DNA of 64,000 nucleotides from QHXN01 sp963785125 (GTDB taxonomy: Bacteria > Acidobacteriota > Blastocatellia > Pyrinomonadales > Pyrinomonadaceae), in contig CAWATU010000007.1 in assembly GCA_963785125.1 (NCBI GenBank), positions 1,860,001-1,924,000 of the forward strand, given 5' to 3'. The notes below the pieces were generated by a model. It saw only the letters and a program-made list of their open reading frames with translations, was not told the origin of the DNA and made no database searches. A program made the position numbers and the translations under genes. The stretch's first letter is position 1. Every line of letters starts with the position of its first letter. Positions 41,712 through 49,840 of the stretch are shown here, in pieces.

Positions 41712-42913
41712 CAAAGCCCTCCCTGTATCGCTTTATACTTCTTCAGAATCTCAATTGTTCTCTCAATCGGCAAAGCCTCGACGCGAGCGCCGCCGCGCCC
41801 CGTCACGGTCGTGGCGCGCAGCAGAGAGTTGTAGACGGCCTCTTCGGTCGCCTCGACGCAGGCGAGAAAGAGCGGCGACATCGAGTCGTTCGGTAGGAGT
41901 TCGACGCGGCGGAGCGCCGTCTCGCCGTGCTTGATGCGGTTCTGCGGCGCGGTGCTGAAGGCGACAACGTAGTCGCCGCTCCCGTTGGTCGAGGGCGCGC
42001 CGGTGCGCGCGAGCCCGAGCATGGCGCGCGCGGCGAGGCGCCGCAGGTTGCGCGCGTCGAGGGGCGCGTCCGTCGCGACGACGACGATACAGGAGCCGTC
42101 GGCGCGGTCGTCGTCTACGGAAGGCCCCAAGCCTTTGCGCTCACCGCGGCGCGCGGGCTCAAGCTCTTCTTTGAGGTAGTAGCGGCCCAGCTCGCGCCCG
42201 ACCGGCGCGCCGTTCATCGTGAGCACGCCGCCGTAGTTCGTCTGCACGAGCACGCCGACCGTGTAGCCGCCGTAGCGCGCAGGCACCACGCGCGAGGCCG
42301 TGCCGATGCCGCCCTTGAAGCCGAAGGCGACGGTGCCCGTGCCCGCGCCGACCGAGCCCTCCTCGACCTCGCCGCCCTTCGCCGACTTCAAAGCCGCGAA
42401 GACCTCTTCGCGCCCGACGTGGCGTCCGCGGATGTCATTGAGCTGCCCATCGTTCGTCTCGGCCACCAGGGGGTTGACGCTCCGCACGTCTTCGTTGCCG
42501 GGGAGCCCGAGCATCCACTCCAGAAGCGCGTCGGCCACGCGCGGGACGTTGAGCGTGTTCGTCAAAAGGATCGGCGTCTCAAGCTCGCCCAACTCCTCGA
42601 CCTGCGTCGAGCCCGACAGCTTCCCGAACCCGTTCCCCACGAAGACCGCCGCCGGCACCTTCTCCCGAAATAGATTCCCCCCGTGCGGCACGATGGCCGT
42701 CACCCCCGTCCGCACGTCTTCGCCCTTAATCAAAGTCACCTGCCCCACCCGCACGCCCTCCACGTCCGTGATGGCGTCGAGCCTGCCCGCCGGCAGCACG
42801 CCCACGCGCAACCCTATGTCGCGCGCACGCGGCCGCGGGACTTCTTTAACGTTCTGCGCCATGACGTTCAGAAACAGAAGGGAGGCGAGCGCGATTCTGA
42901 TGTGTGTCGGCAT
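41711..42913 (-). CDS. P1-family peptidase (S58, DmpA/BapA type)
   Basis: 400 residues. It starts with a weak signal-like segment (ALASLLFLNVMAQN), then RDIGLRVGVLPAGRLDAITDVEGVRVG, VFVGNGFGKLSG, and the autocleavage and nucleophile region EEGSVGAGTGTVAFG (Ser after Gly about residue 203), all typical of DmpA-type aminopeptidases. These Ntn-like enzymes cut themselves into two chains and remove N-terminal residues, often from D- or beta-amino acid peptides. It heads the three-gene unit with the membrane protein and the phosphatase. Confidence 0.92.
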   Translation of the reverse strand: MPTHIRIALASLLFLNVMAQNVKEVPRPRARDIGLRVGVLPAGRLDAITDVEGVRVGQVTLIKGEDVRTGVTAIVPHGGNLFREKVPAAVFVGNGFGKLSGSTQVEELGELETPILLTNTLNVPRVADALLEWMLGLPGNEDVRSVNPLVAETNDGQLNDIRGRHVGREEVFAALKSAKGGEVEEGSVGAGTGTVAFGFKGGIGTASRVVPARYGGYTVGVLVQTNYGGVLTMNGAPVGRELGRYYLKEELEPARRGERKGLGPSVDDDRADGSCIVVVATDAPLDARNLRRLAARAMLGLARTGAPSTNGSGDYVVAFSTAPQNRIKHGETALRRVELLPNDSMSPLFLACVEATEEAVYNSLLRATTVTGRGGARVEALPIERTIEILKKYKAIQGGL

Positions 42914-42970
42914 CTCTTCAGGTGCAGGGGCCGGTAAAGCGTATGACGTGTGCGAAGGAGGCAGGGCGCT

Positions 42971-43114
42971 TCAGACGGTATGCCCCATCGAAGAGGCAAA
43001 GGAGTCGGGCGCGGGGCGCACGAAGGCGTTGAGCGCCGACGCGAGGCCGACGGCGAACGGCACGCGCCCCATCCTCTTCAAGTAAATCTCCCCGAGCGTT
43101 GCGAGCCCCCACAC
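42971..43114 (-). CDS. Possible small ORF in frame behind the H1-like gene
   Basis: After the H1-like gene's TGA at 43139-43141 the same frame continues open for 55 codons to a TGA at 42971, with a strongly GC-rich third position like local genes. It encodes SGGPCTCDVWGLATLGEIY and then a neutral stretch ending SSMGHTV. A GTG at 43114 would give 47 residues (VWGLATLGEIYLKRM...), but no ribosome site is evident. It may be a small gene, a gene remnant, or a readthrough extension. Low confidence. The rest of the spacer 42914-43138 shows nothing else. Confidence 0.25.
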   Translation of the reverse strand: MWGLATLGEIYLKRMGRVPFAVGLASALNAFVRPAPDSFASSMGHTV

Positions 43115-43138
43115 GTCGCACGTGCAGGGGCCGCCGCT

Positions 43139-43732
43139 TCAGCGCCCGCGCCGTTTCCTGCCCGCAGCAGACTTCTTGCTCGCGGAGCCCTTCGACGCGC
43201 TCTTCGCTCCCCACTTCTGCGAGACTTTCGCGCCGCCCTTAGCCGCCGACTTCGACGCCTTGCGCGCGACCTTAGCCGCGGACTTGGAAGCGGCGCGTGT
43301 AACCTTGCCAGCGGACTTTGAAGCCTTGCCAGCGACTTTGCGGGCGGACTTCGTTGCCTTACGGGCGGCCTTGCCCGCGGACTTTCGGACTCGACTCGCG
43401 GCGTCGGAGGCGGCCTCGCCCACATCTTCGGCGGCGTCCGTCAAGGCGCCGCCCGCGTCCTGCGCGGCCTCGGCCTGCGTGCGCGCGAACTGCGCGTTCC
43501 GGCGGGCGACCGCTTTGACCGAGCGCCTGGTGGAAGGCTCTGGACGCACAAGCTCGGCCGCGGTCGGGCTAACGCTCGCCACCGCTCCGGCGGCCGTATC
43601 CATCGCGGAGTTCGCGAGCCCGGCGGCCGTCTCGCCCGCCTGCCCGACGACGCGCGACGCCGTGTCCACCACCTCGCTCAAGACATTGCGCGCCGTCTCC
43701 AGCACGCCCCCGCCTCTCTTCTTAGTTGCCAT
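43139..43732 (-). CDS. Histone H1-like Lys/Ala-rich protein
   Basis: 197 residues. The N-terminal half (about 8-115) is an amphipathic Ala-rich helix region (ETARNVLSEVVDTASRVVGQ). The C-terminal half (about 118-197) is repetitive basic sequence in K-A-A/S-R-K-A/V steps (KSARKVAGKASKSAGK), as in eukaryotic H1 tails, chlamydial Hc1 and AlgP. It probably binds DNA non-specifically. The ATG at 43732 is preceded by GGAGG; an upstream GTG (43738) is also in frame. A second protein with the same kind of tail is encoded at 45193-45762. Confidence 0.75.
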   Translation of the reverse strand: MATKKRGGGVLETARNVLSEVVDTASRVVGQAGETAAGLANSAMDTAAGAVASVSPTAAELVRPEPSTRRSVKAVARRNAQFARTQAEAAQDAGGALTDAAEDVGEAASDAASRVRKSAGKAARKATKSARKVAGKASKSAGKVTRAASKSAAKVARKASKSAAKGGAKVSQKWGAKSASKGSASKKSAAGRKRRGR

Positions 43733-43747
43733 CGTCACCTCCCCATA

Positions 43748-43830
43748 TAGGAATTTTAGATTTTAGATTTATGATTTTGCTGGTGGCCGGGGAACCTTCT
43801 TCAAATCGCAAATCAAAAATCTAAAATTCA
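43748..43830. repeat. Heptamer palindrome (ATTTTAG) between SDR and H1-like genes
   Basis: Left arm aattttagattttagattta (from 43750) and right arm 43804-43830, AT-rich against a GC-rich background. The SDR stop codon TGA (43828-43830) is at the edge of the right arm. Confidence 0.85.
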
Positions 43831-44892
43831 CATCACTCCGCTCTCGCGGAAGCGTTCGAGCTGTGTGTCGGCGAAGCGGCGCTCGCGCGCGTCGAGCAGG
43901 AGCTTGGTGGCCGCGGCGGCGAGGAGCGCGCCGACGCCCGCGAGCGCGAAGAGGCCGCGGTGCGTCGTCGCCCAGAGCTGCACGCTTGTGTCGGAGGCGC
44001 GGTCGTCGAAGCGTCCACGCGCGCCGTGGTCGCCGGGCACTGGTTCCCAGAGGTTGTCGCGTCGGTCGGGCGCGACGGGCACGTCGGTCTGCTGCTCCTC
44101 GTAGGCGTTGCGCGCGACGTAACGGTCGGCCAGTTCCGGCGCCAGCTTGTCGCCGGCGATGGCCTTGATCGTCGGCCAGCCAACGTAAAGCTCGCGCCGC
44201 TCGTTGTGTGCCGCCCAGTAGACGGCGCGCGCCGCCACCTCCGGCTGGTAGATCGGCCCCACCGGCTGCGGCTCGTTCGGCAGTCGCGACTTGACCCACG
44301 AGAACTGCGGCGTGTTGACCGCGGGGAGCTGCACCATCGTCACGCGCACGTTCGACTCGTCGTGAATCAGCTCCGCGTGCAGCGAGTCCATGAAGCCCTG
44401 CACGGCGTGCTTCGCCGCGCAGTAGGCCGACTGCAAAGGGATGCCGCGGTAGGCGAGCGCCGAGCCGACCTGCACGATGCATCCGCGGTCGCGCGGCAAC
44501 ATCCTCTTCAACGCCGCGAGCGTCCCGTAGACATAGCCGAGATAGGTCACCTCGGTCACGCGTTTGTACTCCTCGGGCCTCGTCTCGATGACCGGCGAGA
44601 AGACCGAGAGCATCGCGTTGTTGACCCACACGTCTATCGGCCCCAGCTCCCGTTCTGTGACTTCGGCCGCGTGCTCGACGGCGTCTGCGTCCGCCACGTC
44701 GAGCGGCAGCACGAGCGCGCGCCCGCCCATACGCTCGACCTCGCGCCGAGCCCCTTCGAGCCCGTCGCGCCCGCGCGCAATCAGCGCGACGTGCGCCCCG
44801 CGCCGCGCGAACTCTCTCACGGTCGCGCGCCCCACGCCCGCGCTCGCGCCCGTAATGACGACCACCTCGGGCCGCTTCGTCGGGTTACTCAT
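43828..44892 (-). CDS. Short-chain dehydrogenase/reductase with C-terminal membrane helix
   Basis: 354 residues. Classical SDR: TGASAGVGRATVREFARRGA (14-33), NNAML (NAG-like motif) near 92, catalytic Ser in VGSALAYRG and Y-x-x-x-K in SAYCAAKHAVQGFMDSL (about 160). After the fold (about 250) an extension follows: an Asp/Arg-rich stretch, a helix GLFALAGVGALLAAAATKLLL (about 315-335) and a charged tail. The substrate is unknown; the tail suggests attachment to the membrane. Confidence 0.87.
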   Translation of the reverse strand: MSNPTKRPEVVVITGASAGVGRATVREFARRGAHVALIARGRDGLEGARREVERMGGRALVLPLDVADADAVEHAAEVTERELGPIDVWVNNAMLSVFSPVIETRPEEYKRVTEVTYLGYVYGTLAALKRMLPRDRGCIVQVGSALAYRGIPLQSAYCAAKHAVQGFMDSLHAELIHDESNVRVTMVQLPAVNTPQFSWVKSRLPNEPQPVGPIYQPEVAARAVYWAAHNERRELYVGWPTIKAIAGDKLAPELADRYVARNAYEEQQTDVPVAPDRRDNLWEPVPGDHGARGRFDDRASDTSVQLWATTHRGLFALAGVGALLAAAATKLLLDARERRFADTQLERFRESGVM

Positions 44893-44902
44893 GCAAGACC
44901 TC

Positions 44903-44925
44903 TGATAGACAGTAGACAGTAGCCA
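44903..44925. repeat. Single-arm heptamer repeat (AGACAGT words)
   Basis: atagacagtagacagtagcc directly upstream of the SDR gene, same words as the element at 34257, without a visible inverted partner. The rest of 44926-45140 shows no recognisable feature. Confidence 0.55.
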
Positions 44926-45140
44926 TTAGAAGAACCTTCGTCAGTATAAACGCCAGACTAGCGCAAGGGTTTGTCCGCGAGTTGGCGTAAATCTCAAGGA
45001 GCCGTCGCGGCCGTGCGGCGCACCGCTGCCACCTCACGTCCTGCGGGCTGCATGTTCAAGGGGATTCGTCCGGCTCCAAAGATACTTCCGCGGCCGCGGG
45101 CTGTAAAGAGTTTTCCTCCGGGCCGCGTGCGTTCGAAACT

Positions 45141-45149
45141 TGCTATACT
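45141..45149 (+). promoter_or_regulatory. Extended -10 promoter of the YqjD/H1-tail protein gene
   Basis: TGCTATACT (extended -10) 44 bp upstream of the ATG at 45193; no clear -35. Confidence 0.5.
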
Positions 45150-45192
45150 CGGCCTCAAAGTTATCTCATCCAGACAGGCGAGGGGGCGGCGC

Positions 45193-45762
45193 ATGAGCAG
45201 GAAGCAGGGGGAGGCCGTGGAGTCCGAGAGCAAGACGGAGCTGCGGCGGCAGATGGAGGAGGCGCGCGAGTCGATCAGCGAGACGGTCGCCGAGATCAAG
45301 TCGGTCGTCACGCACCAGTACGACGAGGTGCGCGAGACGGTCGAGAGCGTCAAGGAGGGCGTGAGCGAGGTGCTCGACTGGCGCACAGAGTTCGAGCGCA
45401 ACCCGCTGGTCTGGGGCGCGGGCGCGGTCTCCGTCGGCATCCTCGTCGGCTTCGGCATCGCGCGCGCCTTCGACGAGAAGGAAGAGCCGCGCCCGCGCGG
45501 CCGCCGCAAGACCGTCACCACTGGCGAGCACGTCGTCGCCGAACTCTCCGGCTTCGCCGAGGTCGTCCTCCCGACCATCTCCGCTAAGGTCAAAGAGCTT
45601 TTCGGCCTCGACCTCGACGCATACCTGCGCGCCGCGCACGCGAGCAAGCCCGAGCCGAAGCGCCTCGCCGCCAAGCGCACGTCGAAGAAGGGAGCGGCAA
45701 AGAAGCGCGCCGCCGCACCGAAGAAGGGCGCGGCCTCCAAACGTCGCGGCCGGGGCGACTGA
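45193..45762 (+). CDS. YqjD/ElaB-like single-helix protein with H1-like basic tail
   Basis: 189 residues. A charged amphipathic N-terminal helix (about 1-65, EARESISETVAEIKSVVTHQ), then a glycine-rich hydrophobic helix (PLVWGAGAVSVGILVGFGIA, about 75-94), a middle helix, and a Lys/Ala-rich tail (KKGAAKKRAAAPKKGA, about 160-189). The layout resembles DUF883/ElaB or DUF3618 proteins, which tether ribosomes or other partners to the inner membrane. The basic tail suggests DNA or RNA binding. The ATG follows AGGGGGCGG. Confidence 0.75.
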   Translation: MSRKQGEAVESESKTELRRQMEEARESISETVAEIKSVVTHQYDEVRETVESVKEGVSEVLDWRTEFERNPLVWGAGAVSVGILVGFGIARAFDEKEEPRPRGRRKTVTTGEHVVAELSGFAEVVLPTISAKVKELFGLDLDAYLRAAHASKPEPKRLAAKRTSKKGAAKKRAAAPKKGAASKRRGRGD

Positions 45763-45883
45763 GCACGTTTGGTGTATCGTTTCCGCGCCGGCCTTGAGGC
45801 GGGCGGCGGGCGGCGTTGTTGCCAACCGCTTGAAGTTATAGACGTTCCGGCGCCGCTGAAGAGTACGGCGCGGCGCTTGCATC

Positions 45884-45914
45884 TTTACACCGCCGTCACT
45901 TGAACGGATATAAA
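45884..45914 (+). promoter_or_regulatory. Predicted promoter of the GlsB-type gene
   Basis: TTTACA (45884-45889), 19-bp spacer, TATAAA (45909-45914), about 75 bp before the ATG at 45988. Confidence 0.4.
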
Positions 45915-45987
45915 AACGGTACGCGGCCGTTCGGTCTGAAGTGCCTCGGTCGCGCAAGAGAAAATCTGACTGTCGGAGGAGAAAGAG

Positions 45988-46257
45988 ATGTTTGCGATTA
46001 TCGGTTGGATCGTCTTCGGTTTGATCGCGGGGATTATCGCGAAGGCCATCATGCCCGGGCGCGACCCGGGCGGCGCCATCGTCACGATCCTGCTCGGCAT
46101 CGCCGGCTCGGTCGTCGGCGGCTTCATCGGCCGCAGCCTGTTCTACCGCGCCGACAGCGAGCCCGGCACGATTATGAGCATGGTGTTCGCCGTCATCGGC
46201 GCCATCATCCTGCTGGCCGGCTACCGCATGATTCGCGGGCGCAGCACTACCGTCTAG
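45988..46257 (+). CDS. GlsB/YeaQ/YmgE-family stress membrane protein
   Basis: 89 residues, three hydrophobic segments, with the family signature GWIVFGLIAGIIAKAIMPG at the N-terminus and TILLGIAGSVVGGFIGRSLF in the middle. The 'transglycosylase-associated' name is historical; no enzyme activity is established. These proteins are often induced by stress. A GGAGG-like site (gtcggagg) precedes the ATG. Confidence 0.9.
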   Translation: MFAIIGWIVFGLIAGIIAKAIMPGRDPGGAIVTILLGIAGSVVGGFIGRSLFYRADSEPGTIMSMVFAVIGAIILLAGYRMIRGRSTTV

Positions 46258-46288
46258 CGCGAAAGACTAAAGAGCGAAACGAAGAGAC

Positions 46289-46339
46289 AAGGGGGCGCGT
46301 GCCTCGTCGTCCACGGACGACGAGGGACGCGCCCCCTTT
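46289..46339. terminator. Strong hairpin terminator behind the GlsB-type gene
   Basis: aagggggcgcgtgcctcgtc pairs with gacgagggacgcgccccctt across a tiny loop (one mismatch), followed by t-rich ttcgtct. It separates two plus-strand genes. Confidence 0.75.
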
Positions 46340-46436
46340 CGTCTACACTTCAGCCTTTTATCTTTACGCGCGGGGCGGGCCGGTGCTAAGTTCTGTCCAA
46401 AGCCAACAACTAAAATGGAACCTACAGGGGGTTTAT

Positions 46437-47969
46437 ATGGAGAGTGATTCGGGGCGGACAACTTCGGTGTGGATGGCGACGGGCGACGTGCCCGAGTTCG
46501 GGCCGCTCGCTCACGAGGCGAGCGCGGACGTGTGCGTCGTGGGCGCGGGGATTGCGGGGCTGACGGTCGGCTATCTGCTCGCGCGCGAAGGTAAGTCCGT
46601 CGTCGTGTTGGACGACGGGCCGGTCGCGGGCGGCGAGACGGCGCGCACGACCGCGCACCTCGTCAACGCGCTCGACGACCGCTACTACGAGTTGGAGCGC
46701 CTGCACGGCGAGCGCGGCGCGCGTCTCGCCGCCGAGAGCCACACCGCGGCCGTAGACCAGATCGAAGAGATCATCGAGCGCGAAGGCATCGACTGCGACT
46801 TCGAGCGTCTGGACGGCTACCTCTTCGTCGGCCCGGGCCAGTCCACCGAACAGTTGGGCCACGAACTGCGCGCCGCGCACCGCTGCGGCCTGACGGAGAT
46901 CAAGTACGTCGAGCGTCTCCCTTACGAGGCTTACGACTTCGGCGCCGCGCTCCACTTCCCCTATCAGGGACAGTTCCACATCCTCAAATACATGAACGGC
47001 CTCGCGCGCGCCTACACTAACCTCGGCGGGCGCCTGCACACGCACACGCACGCCGACAAGATCGAGGGCGATGGCGAAACGGCGCGCGTTACTACTGCCG
47101 AAGGTCACGTCGTCACGGCGTCCGCGGTCGTCGTCGCCACCAACACGCCGGTCAACGACCTCGTCTCCATTCACACCAAGCAGGCGCCCTACCGCACCTA
47201 CGTCGTCGGCGCACGTGTGCCTAAGGGTGCGGTGCCGCGGATGCTCGTGTGGGACACGGAAGACCCTTACCACTACGTGCGCTTGCAGTCGGTCGATGAA
47301 GCGTCGGATGTGCTCATCGTCGGCGGCGAAGACCACAAGACGGGTCAGGCCGACGACTTCGACGAGCGCTTCCGGCGTTTAGAGGAATGGACGCGCGAGC
47401 GATTCCCTTCGGTCGAAGCGTTCGAGTACCGCTGGTCGGGTCAGGTGATGGAGCCCGTGGACGGACTCGCCTACATCGGCCGCAACCCCGGCGACGCCGA
47501 CAACGTCTACATCGCCACCGGCGACTCCGGCAACGGCATGACGCACGGCACCATCGCCGGCATGTTGATTCGAGATTTAATCCTCGGCCACGACAACGCC
47601 TGGGCGACGCTGTATGACCCCTCGCGCCTTTCGTTGCGCGCGGGCGGCGAATACGCGCGCGAGAACCTCAACGTCGCCGCGCAATACGCAGACTACCTGA
47701 CCGGCGGCGAGGTCTCCACGCCCGACGAAGTCGCCCCCGGGACGGGCGCCATCATGCGCCGCGGCTTATCAAAAGTCGCCCTCTTCCGCGACGACAACGG
47801 CACGCTCCACGAGTTCTCCGCCGTCTGCACCCACCTCGGCTGCGTCGTCGATTTCAACGACAAAGAGCGGAGCTGGGACTGCCCCTGCCACGGCTCCCGC
47901 TTCGACCCAACGGACGGCCACGTCCTCAACGGCCCCGCCATCGAGGGCCTCTCGCCCATCAATGAATAA
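46437..47969 (+). CDS. FAD-dependent oxidoreductase with C-terminal Rieske domain
   Basis: 510 residues. N-terminal DAO fold with the dinucleotide motif ADVCVVGAGIAGLTVGYLLA (about 30-49) and AGGETARTTAHL. The C-terminal Rieske [2Fe-2S] domain has CTHLGCVVDF and CPCHGSRFDP (C-x-H ... C-x-x-H ligands). This architecture is common, but its electron donor and substrate are not established. The ATG at 46437 was chosen as the first Met before the fold; the open frame reaches back to 45900 through the previous gene. Confidence 0.9.
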   Translation: MESDSGRTTSVWMATGDVPEFGPLAHEASADVCVVGAGIAGLTVGYLLAREGKSVVVLDDGPVAGGETARTTAHLVNALDDRYYELERLHGERGARLAAESHTAAVDQIEEIIEREGIDCDFERLDGYLFVGPGQSTEQLGHELRAAHRCGLTEIKYVERLPYEAYDFGAALHFPYQGQFHILKYMNGLARAYTNLGGRLHTHTHADKIEGDGETARVTTAEGHVVTASAVVVATNTPVNDLVSIHTKQAPYRTYVVGARVPKGAVPRMLVWDTEDPYHYVRLQSVDEASDVLIVGGEDHKTGQADDFDERFRRLEEWTRERFPSVEAFEYRWSGQVMEPVDGLAYIGRNPGDADNVYIATGDSGNGMTHGTIAGMLIRDLILGHDNAWATLYDPSRLSLRAGGEYARENLNVAAQYADYLTGGEVSTPDEVAPGTGAIMRRGLSKVALFRDDNGTLHEFSAVCTHLGCVVDFNDKERSWDCPCHGSRFDPTDGHVLNGPAIEGLSPINE

Positions 47970-47973
47970 CTGA

Positions 47974-48019
47974 ATAAAGGGCTGAATTTCTGGGGCGCCC
48001 CAGAAATTCAGCCCTTTAT
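47974..48019. terminator. 46-bp perfect palindrome, bidirectional terminator
   Basis: 23-bp arms (47974-47996 / 47997-48019) with no loop, followed by tcttttct on the plus side. It lies between convergent genes, immediately after the oxidoreductase stop. Confidence 0.85.
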
Positions 48020-48039
48020 CTTTTCTGGCTTTAACCCTC

Positions 48040-48741
48040 TTACTGTCCGCCCTTCGTGCCTTTGAAGTCGTAGGTGACGAGGAGGCGGAGTTTGCCGTCT
48101 TTGGCCTCCTGGTGGACTTCGCGGGCGTGGGCCTGGAGGGTGCCGGCGGCGGCCTGGACGGGAATGGCGAGGGTCAGTTGTTGGCCGCGCAGCAGCACCA
48201 GAGGGTTGACGCGCTGGTTGATGGCGCCCTGGACGAAGGCGGTGACGAAGCCGCTCAGGACGGGCGACATGCCTTCGAGGTTGACGCCCGCGACGTTCAG
48301 TTGCCCGTAGAGCGTCTGCTCCTCGGGGGCGAAGCGGAAGTCGAGCCCGGCCTCAGCCGTGCCGCGCAGGTTCTGGCAGTTCCCCAGAAGGTTGTACGTG
48401 CCGCTGAAGGCGAGAGGCACGATGACCTTGCCGTCGCGCATCAGCACACCCGTCTTCACGTCGCCCGCGTTGGGCTCGATGACGACCTGATTCTGGCAGC
48501 CCTCGCCTGCGACGGGCGGGAAGGCCGGCTTGTTCAGGTCGCGGAAGATGGAGTCGAGCAGTGCGCCGAAGAACTGCTCGTCCAGTTCGACGACGGCCGT
48601 GCCCGGCGGGGGGCCGCCCGCGTCGGGCGCGCGCACGGGCTGACCCTTCACCGTGCCCGTGCGCGGCGTCCCGACGAAGAGGAAGTAGGCGGCCGCGCCG
48701 CCCAGCAGCACGCCGAGCAGGAGCGTGAGAATGTACTTCAT
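48040..48741 (-). CDS. Membrane-anchored exported protein, unknown family
   Basis: 233 residues. One N-terminal helix (MKYILTLLLGVLLGGAAAYF) and a Gly/Pro linker lead to a beta-rich exported domain with two Cys (GCQNQVV, NCQNLRG) that could form a disulfide. VELDEQFFGALLDSIFRDL and VQGAINQRVNPLVLLRGQQL suggest an amphipathic lipid-binding (BPI/SMP or LolA-like) fold, but this is a guess. It follows the lipoprotein gene by 10 bp on the same strand, so the two are probably co-expressed. Confidence 0.75.
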   Translation of the reverse strand: MKYILTLLLGVLLGGAAAYFLFVGTPRTGTVKGQPVRAPDAGGPPPGTAVVELDEQFFGALLDSIFRDLNKPAFPPVAGEGCQNQVVIEPNAGDVKTGVLMRDGKVIVPLAFSGTYNLLGNCQNLRGTAEAGLDFRFAPEEQTLYGQLNVAGVNLEGMSPVLSGFVTAFVQGAINQRVNPLVLLRGQQLTLAIPVQAAAGTLQAHAREVHQEAKDGKLRLLVTYDFKGTKGGQ

Positions 48742-48751
48742 CCGTGTCCCC

Positions 48752-49672
48752 TCAACGTCCGGGCGTAGCCGTGGGCGCGGGCGACGCGGCCGGGGCGGTC
48801 GCCGCCTGCTGCGCGTTGATGAAGGCCATCACGCCCTGAAGCAGTTGCCCGAGCTGCGCGACCTGCTGCTTGACCTCCTCGGGCGAGAGCTGCTTGTAAC
48901 CCTGCGGTATCTCGAAGTCGGTCGGGTTCACGTCGGTCTTCAGGTCGCGCGTCTCGATGACGAGGTTGCCGCCCGTGATGCCCTGGACGTTTCCCGTGGA
49001 CTGGCCGAAGCCCTCGATGCGCAGCGGGAGCCCCGTCTCCTTGTCCACGTAGATGAAGGTCTCGCCCTTCACCTGCCCGGCGGTGGTCTGCGTCTGCGTG
49101 CCGCCGGTGGCGCGGTACTTGATGGCCGGCCGACCGTTGAAGGTCTCCTCGCCGACCTGCGTGACGCCCTGCTGCTTCGTGACCAGGGCGACGAGCTGCC
49201 CCGGCGTCATCGAGCGCAACTGGTCAACGTTGACGCCGGTCATCTCCTGTGTGAGTTCGGCGTATTGCTTGCGGCCGTGCATGATGACATAGCGCTTGTC
49301 GGCCTTGTCGAGGAAGACCAGCTCGCCGATGACGGGCACCGTCACCGAGTAGCGGCGGTCGGCGCCGTTGCGCGCGACCTTGATCTCGGCCTGCCCCTTC
49401 TGCTGCTGCTGCCCCGCGGTGGCGAGCGTGGCGACCATCGTGGCCGTGTACTTGTCGGGCTCTTTGGCCTGGATGGTCTGGCCCGTGTTGGTCGTCACGG
49501 TCGATTGCGTCATGTTCGCGTTCGAGTTGCTGTTGATGTTGACCGTCGAGTTGCCGTTGGTGTTCGCGGGCGTGTTGCTCGTCTCGGTCGCCGACTGGCA
49601 GCCGGCGGCCGCAAGCGCGAAGGCGGCGGCCGCGGCCGCGAAAACCCCTCTCGTTCCGTTCACAAGGCGCAT
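48752..49672 (-). CDS. Lipoprotein, LolA/DUF4412-like
   Basis: 306 residues. Signal peptide with lipobox ALAAAGC (Cys about 25), then an Asn/Thr/Ser-rich linker (about 28-58), then a beta-rich domain (YTATMVATLATAGQQQQKGQ ... FNGRPAIKYRATGG ... FIYVDKETGLPLRIEGFG ... NPTDFEIPQGY) with the strand order of LolA-like or DUF4412 proteins. The C-terminal helix ends in an Ala/Pro/Thr tail. Likely lipid-anchored in the envelope; the ligand is unknown. Confidence 0.8.
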   Translation of the reverse strand: MRLVNGTRGVFAAAAAAFALAAAGCQSATETSNTPANTNGNSTVNINSNSNANMTQSTVTTNTGQTIQAKEPDKYTATMVATLATAGQQQQKGQAEIKVARNGADRRYSVTVPVIGELVFLDKADKRYVIMHGRKQYAELTQEMTGVNVDQLRSMTPGQLVALVTKQQGVTQVGEETFNGRPAIKYRATGGTQTQTTAGQVKGETFIYVDKETGLPLRIEGFGQSTGNVQGITGGNLVIETRDLKTDVNPTDFEIPQGYKQLSPEEVKQQVAQLGQLLQGVMAFINAQQAATAPAASPAPTATPGR

Positions 49673-49754
49673 GAAAGTCTTCTCCTCCCTCGTCTGGCAG
49701 AGATGGTCTATACGTCAGATTGTTAGGGGCAATTTAGCGAGGGAAGGATAACAC

Positions 49755-49838
49755 AAAATGATGAATGATGAATGCGGAATGGTGAATTAAAAGCCGCTTG
49801 CCTTTAATTCACCATTCCGCATTCATCATTCATCATTT
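49755..49838. repeat. Heptamer palindrome (AATGATG) behind the DUF72 gene
   Basis: Arms 49755-49791 and 49803-49838 are perfect complements of about 36 bp, stepping atgatga-atgatga-atgcgga-atggtga. The DUF72 stop (49841-49843) follows at once. Confidence 0.92.
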
Positions 49839-49840
49839 GC

